Positions 50,276 through 52,549 of a stretch of 52,549 bases of DNA are shown here, in pieces (within the stretch, counting starts at the first letter, position 1; each line of letters starts with the position of its first letter). This stretch comes from Candidatus Omnitrophota bacterium. GTDB taxonomy: Bacteria; Omnitrophota; Gorgyraeia; Aquiviventales; Aquiviventaceae. The translations under genes were made by a program, and so were the position numbers. The notes below the pieces were generated by a model. The model saw nothing but the letters and a program-made list of their open reading frames with translations, had not been told where the DNA came from and ran no database searches. The stretch spans positions 1 to 52,549 of the forward strand of contig JAHFGV010000016.1 in the NCBI GenBank assembly GCA_023247255.1, given 5' to 3'.

Positions 50276-52267
50276 ATGGGACAAGCCATTGACTCGTTAC
50301 TGCAAGAGTCTCGGATGTTCGATCCTCCTGCGGCGATGCGTGAGCGCGCCTACATCAGCGGCTACTGCGCCTATGAGCGGTTGTATCAGGAGTCGATCCA
50401 AAATCCTGAGGCCTTCTGGTCCAACCAAGCCCGCGAGCATTTGGTTTGGTTCAAGGACTGGCATACGACGCTGGTGCAGGATTTTTCCCGGATCGGCCAA
50501 GTGGAGCAGCCTTACGTTCAGTATTTTGTGGGAGGCAAGCTCAATGCGTCGGTCAACTGTTTGGACCGCCATGTTCAATCTTTCAGGCGTCACAAGGTGG
50601 CGTTGTTCTGGCAGGGGGAGTCAGACGACCAAAGGCGCTGCCTGAGCTACCAACAGTTGCACGAGCAGGTCTGTCGACTTGCAAACGTGCTCAAACGCCT
50701 CGGACTGAAACGCTCCAGCCGCGTCACGATCTTTCTTCCGATGATTCCTGAGCTTCCTGTGGCGATGCTCGCCTGCGCGCGAATCGGAGCGATTCACTCG
50801 GTTGTGTTCTGTGCCTTCAGCGCCCAGGCGCTGCGCGATCGAATTCTCGATTGCGATTCGGAGATGGTCATCACGGCGGATGTCGCGTTCCACGGCGGCA
50901 AAACGATTCCTTTGAAGCAGAAAACCGACGAGGCCCTTTTGCACTGTCCGGGCGTGAAACATACGATCGTTTATCAGCGCGGGGACGGCCAGCTTGACAT
51001 GAAACCAGGCAGGGATCTGTGGTGGCATGAAGAAATGAGCCGTCCCGAAACATCCACAGCCTGTGAGCCGGAACCGATGGATTCCGAGGAGGCTCTGTTT
51101 ATCCTTTATACCAGCGGAAGCACCGGAAAGCCCAAAGGGGTGTTGCATACGACCGCGGGATATTTATTGTATGCTCATCTGACCTGCCGTTGGATTTTCG
51201 ATTTGCACGACGAGGATCTTTTCTGGTGCACGGCGGACATCGGCTGGGTGACGGGACATTCCTATGGGGTCTACGGTCCGCTTTCCAACGGCGCGACGGT
51301 GCTGATGTTCGAGGGCACCCCCACTTATCCGCAGCCGGATCGATTCTGGCAGATTATCGAGCACTACAGGGTATCTGTTTTCTATACGGCACCGACGGCG
51401 ATCCGGGCTTTGATGCGTCTGGGCGAGCAGTGGCCCAGTCGCCATGACCTATCCAGCCTGCGGCTGTTAGGATCGGTAGGTGAGCCGATCAATCCAGAGG
51501 CCTGGATGTGGTACTACCGAGTCATCGGCAAGGAGCGTTGCCCGATTATGGATACGTGGTGGCAGACCGAAACAGGGGGCATTATGATCAGCGCGCTTCC
51601 GGGGGCGATTTCAACGAAACCCGGCTCCGCTTCCAAGCCATTTTTCGGCGTCGTTGCCGAGATCCTCAAAGAGGATGGCTCGCGCGCCCAGGTGAATGAA
51701 GGTGGGGCGTTGGTGATCACCGCCGCCTGGCCCGGGATGCTTCGCGGGGTTTATGGTGACCGACGTCATGAGCGGATAAAAGACGTGTACTTCTCGAAAT
51801 TTTCTGGCAAGTATTTTACCGGAGATGGATGCCGCGTGGACGCCGACGGCTTTTATTGGCTGATGGGAAGGATAGATGACGTGATCAATGTTGCCGGGCA
51901 CCGCATCGCAACGGCGGAGGTGGAAAGCGCTTTGGTCTCTCACGAATCGGTTGCCGAAGCGGCCGTCGTCGGGATCCCCCACGATATCAAAGGCCAGGCC
52001 ATTTACTGCTTCGTCACCCTCAAGCAGGGTATTTCCCCTTCGCAGGACATTCGCAAAGCACTCATCAGCCATGTCCGAGAGGTGATCGGCCCGATTGCCA
52101 CCCCCGAGAAGATTCAATTTGCCGAAGCGCTGCCGAAGACTCGATCCGGAAAGATCGTGCGCCGGATTTTGCGCAAGATCGCCGAAGGATCACTTAAGGA
52201 TTTGGGAGACACGACCACCCTCGCCGATCCATCCGTCGCCGAGGTGTTGATGGCAGGAAGGCTTTGA
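50276..52267 (+). CDS. acs: Acetyl-CoA synthetase
   Basis: A 663-residue AMP-forming acetyl-CoA synthetase. ATP motif YTSGSTGKPKGVLHTTAGYL, WWQTETGG, the hinge region GRIDDVINVAGHRI and the C-terminal PKTRSGKIVRRILR (with the regulatory lysine) are all present, as is the N-terminal ACS domain. It makes acetyl-CoA from acetate, ATP and CoA. AGAGG lies five bases before ATG 50276. Length is standard. The spacer before it holds the fold-back repeat. Confidence 0.94.
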   Translation: MGQAIDSLLQESRMFDPPAAMRERAYISGYCAYERLYQESIQNPEAFWSNQAREHLVWFKDWHTTLVQDFSRIGQVEQPYVQYFVGGKLNASVNCLDRHVQSFRRHKVALFWQGESDDQRRCLSYQQLHEQVCRLANVLKRLGLKRSSRVTIFLPMIPELPVAMLACARIGAIHSVVFCAFSAQALRDRILDCDSEMVITADVAFHGGKTIPLKQKTDEALLHCPGVKHTIVYQRGDGQLDMKPGRDLWWHEEMSRPETSTACEPEPMDSEEALFILYTSGSTGKPKGVLHTTAGYLLYAHLTCRWIFDLHDEDLFWCTADIGWVTGHSYGVYGPLSNGATVLMFEGTPTYPQPDRFWQIIEHYRVSVFYTAPTAIRALMRLGEQWPSRHDLSSLRLLGSVGEPINPEAWMWYYRVIGKERCPIMDTWWQTETGGIMISALPGAISTKPGSASKPFFGVVAEILKEDGSRAQVNEGGALVITAAWPGMLRGVYGDRRHERIKDVYFSKFSGKYFTGDGCRVDADGFYWLMGRIDDVINVAGHRIATAEVESALVSHESVAEAAVVGIPHDIKGQAIYCFVTLKQGISPSQDIRKALISHVREVIGPIATPEKIQFAEALPKTRSGKIVRRILRKIAEGSLKDLGDTTTLADPSVAEVLMAGRL

Positions 52268-52549
52268 CGTCTCTAACCGGCTGCTGTAAAACCCCTCTTG
52301 GCTCAGGGTTCTGGGCGTTAGTATGGGGCAAGGGGCATGAGACAGGGGGCAGGGAAAGACAGGGTAAGAAATTCGAGATGAAGAGTACTACGGCTGGTTT
52401 TAAAATAAAGAAGAACGGCTTGCGGCTTTCAAAGTCCGCAGGGAGCTCTTATCAGTCCCCGTTCCCCCTACCCCCCGCCCCCTGACCCCCAGCGTTAGCC
52501 TTGAGAAAGCGGGTGTTTTTCCCTGGCGCTCCATCCAGCCTCTATGCCA
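52268..52549. repeat. Region after acs: G-rich/C-rich imperfect inverted repeat
   Basis: There is no credible gene. A G-rich stretch (52310-52370, words GGGGCA and CAGGGGGCAGGG) faces a C-rich stretch (52457-52490, CCCCCGCCCCCTGACCCCC). AAAACCCCT (52288-52296) and CGGGTGTTTTT (52510-52520) lie outside, so a long loose hairpin with terminator character is possible. A small inner hairpin sits at about 52418-52442 (TGCGG / CCGCA). Confidence 0.4.

Overview
This window comes from a Gram-negative bacterium: it carries complex I genes, several lipoprotein signal peptides with lipobox cysteines, a periplasmic sulfate-binding protein and a lysophospholipid acyltransferase system. Base composition is moderately GC-rich by eye. 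The mixture of gene families and the word-like inverted repeats between genes remind me of Nitrospirota or NC10 (Methylomirabilota) genomes. That is an impression from memory, not a demonstration.

Left part (1-20.3 kb), mostly housekeeping. The 3' end of nuoG, then nuoH, a small retropepsin-like protease gene, nuoI and an unknown membrane protein run on the plus strand. On the minus strand follow a YjbQ protein, ispH coupled to a DUF4160/DUF2442 pair, a PHP-domain lipoprotein with a partner alpha/beta hydrolase, and the TldD/PmbA protease pair. A plus-strand ATP-grasp-like gene is divergent from tldD. Then come a minus-strand sulfate transport operon (sbp-cysT-cysW-cysA) behind an Rrf2-type regulator and a DUF4143 ATPase. 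The 17.8-20.8 kb stretch is scarred by mobile DNA. It holds two nearly identical 136-bp elements with terminal inverted repeats, a relic third end, a chimeric mini-ORF and a lone CRISPR-repeat-like sequence.

Central part (20.8-45.35 kb), the main item of interest. Twenty-six plus-strand genes run from a MarR regulator to a strong terminator-like inverted repeat, with overlaps or gaps of no more than 34 bp. They look like one translationally coupled operon. It encodes an MFS-PlsC-AMP-ligase fusion, an enolase-superfamily enzyme, a GH3-type acyl-amido synthetase, two unknown membrane proteins and an ICMT-like membrane methyltransferase. Next come a KASIII-like enzyme without the usual histidine, an AurF-type diiron oxygenase, a carrier protein, an amino acid:[carrier protein] ligase, a thioester-reductase-like SDR, a phosphopantetheinyl transferase, a ferritin-like diiron protein and a second carrier protein. 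A 26-codon ORF, four alpha/beta hydrolases, two soluble methyltransferases, a CDP-alcohol phosphotransferase, CdsA, PlsC and a DUF2339 membrane protein complete it. My inference is that it makes a modified amino-acid-derived lipid: an amino acid is loaded on a carrier protein, oxidised by diiron enzymes, joined to an acyl chain, released by reduction or amide formation, methylated and placed in a phospholipid. The product is unknown.

Right part (45.4-52.5 kb), ordinary genes on the plus strand: a hotdog thioesterase, a small exported protein, a thioredoxin-fold protein, an STI1-like small protein, TatD, SerC, a Bcp peroxiredoxin and acetyl-CoA synthetase, separated by further inverted repeats.
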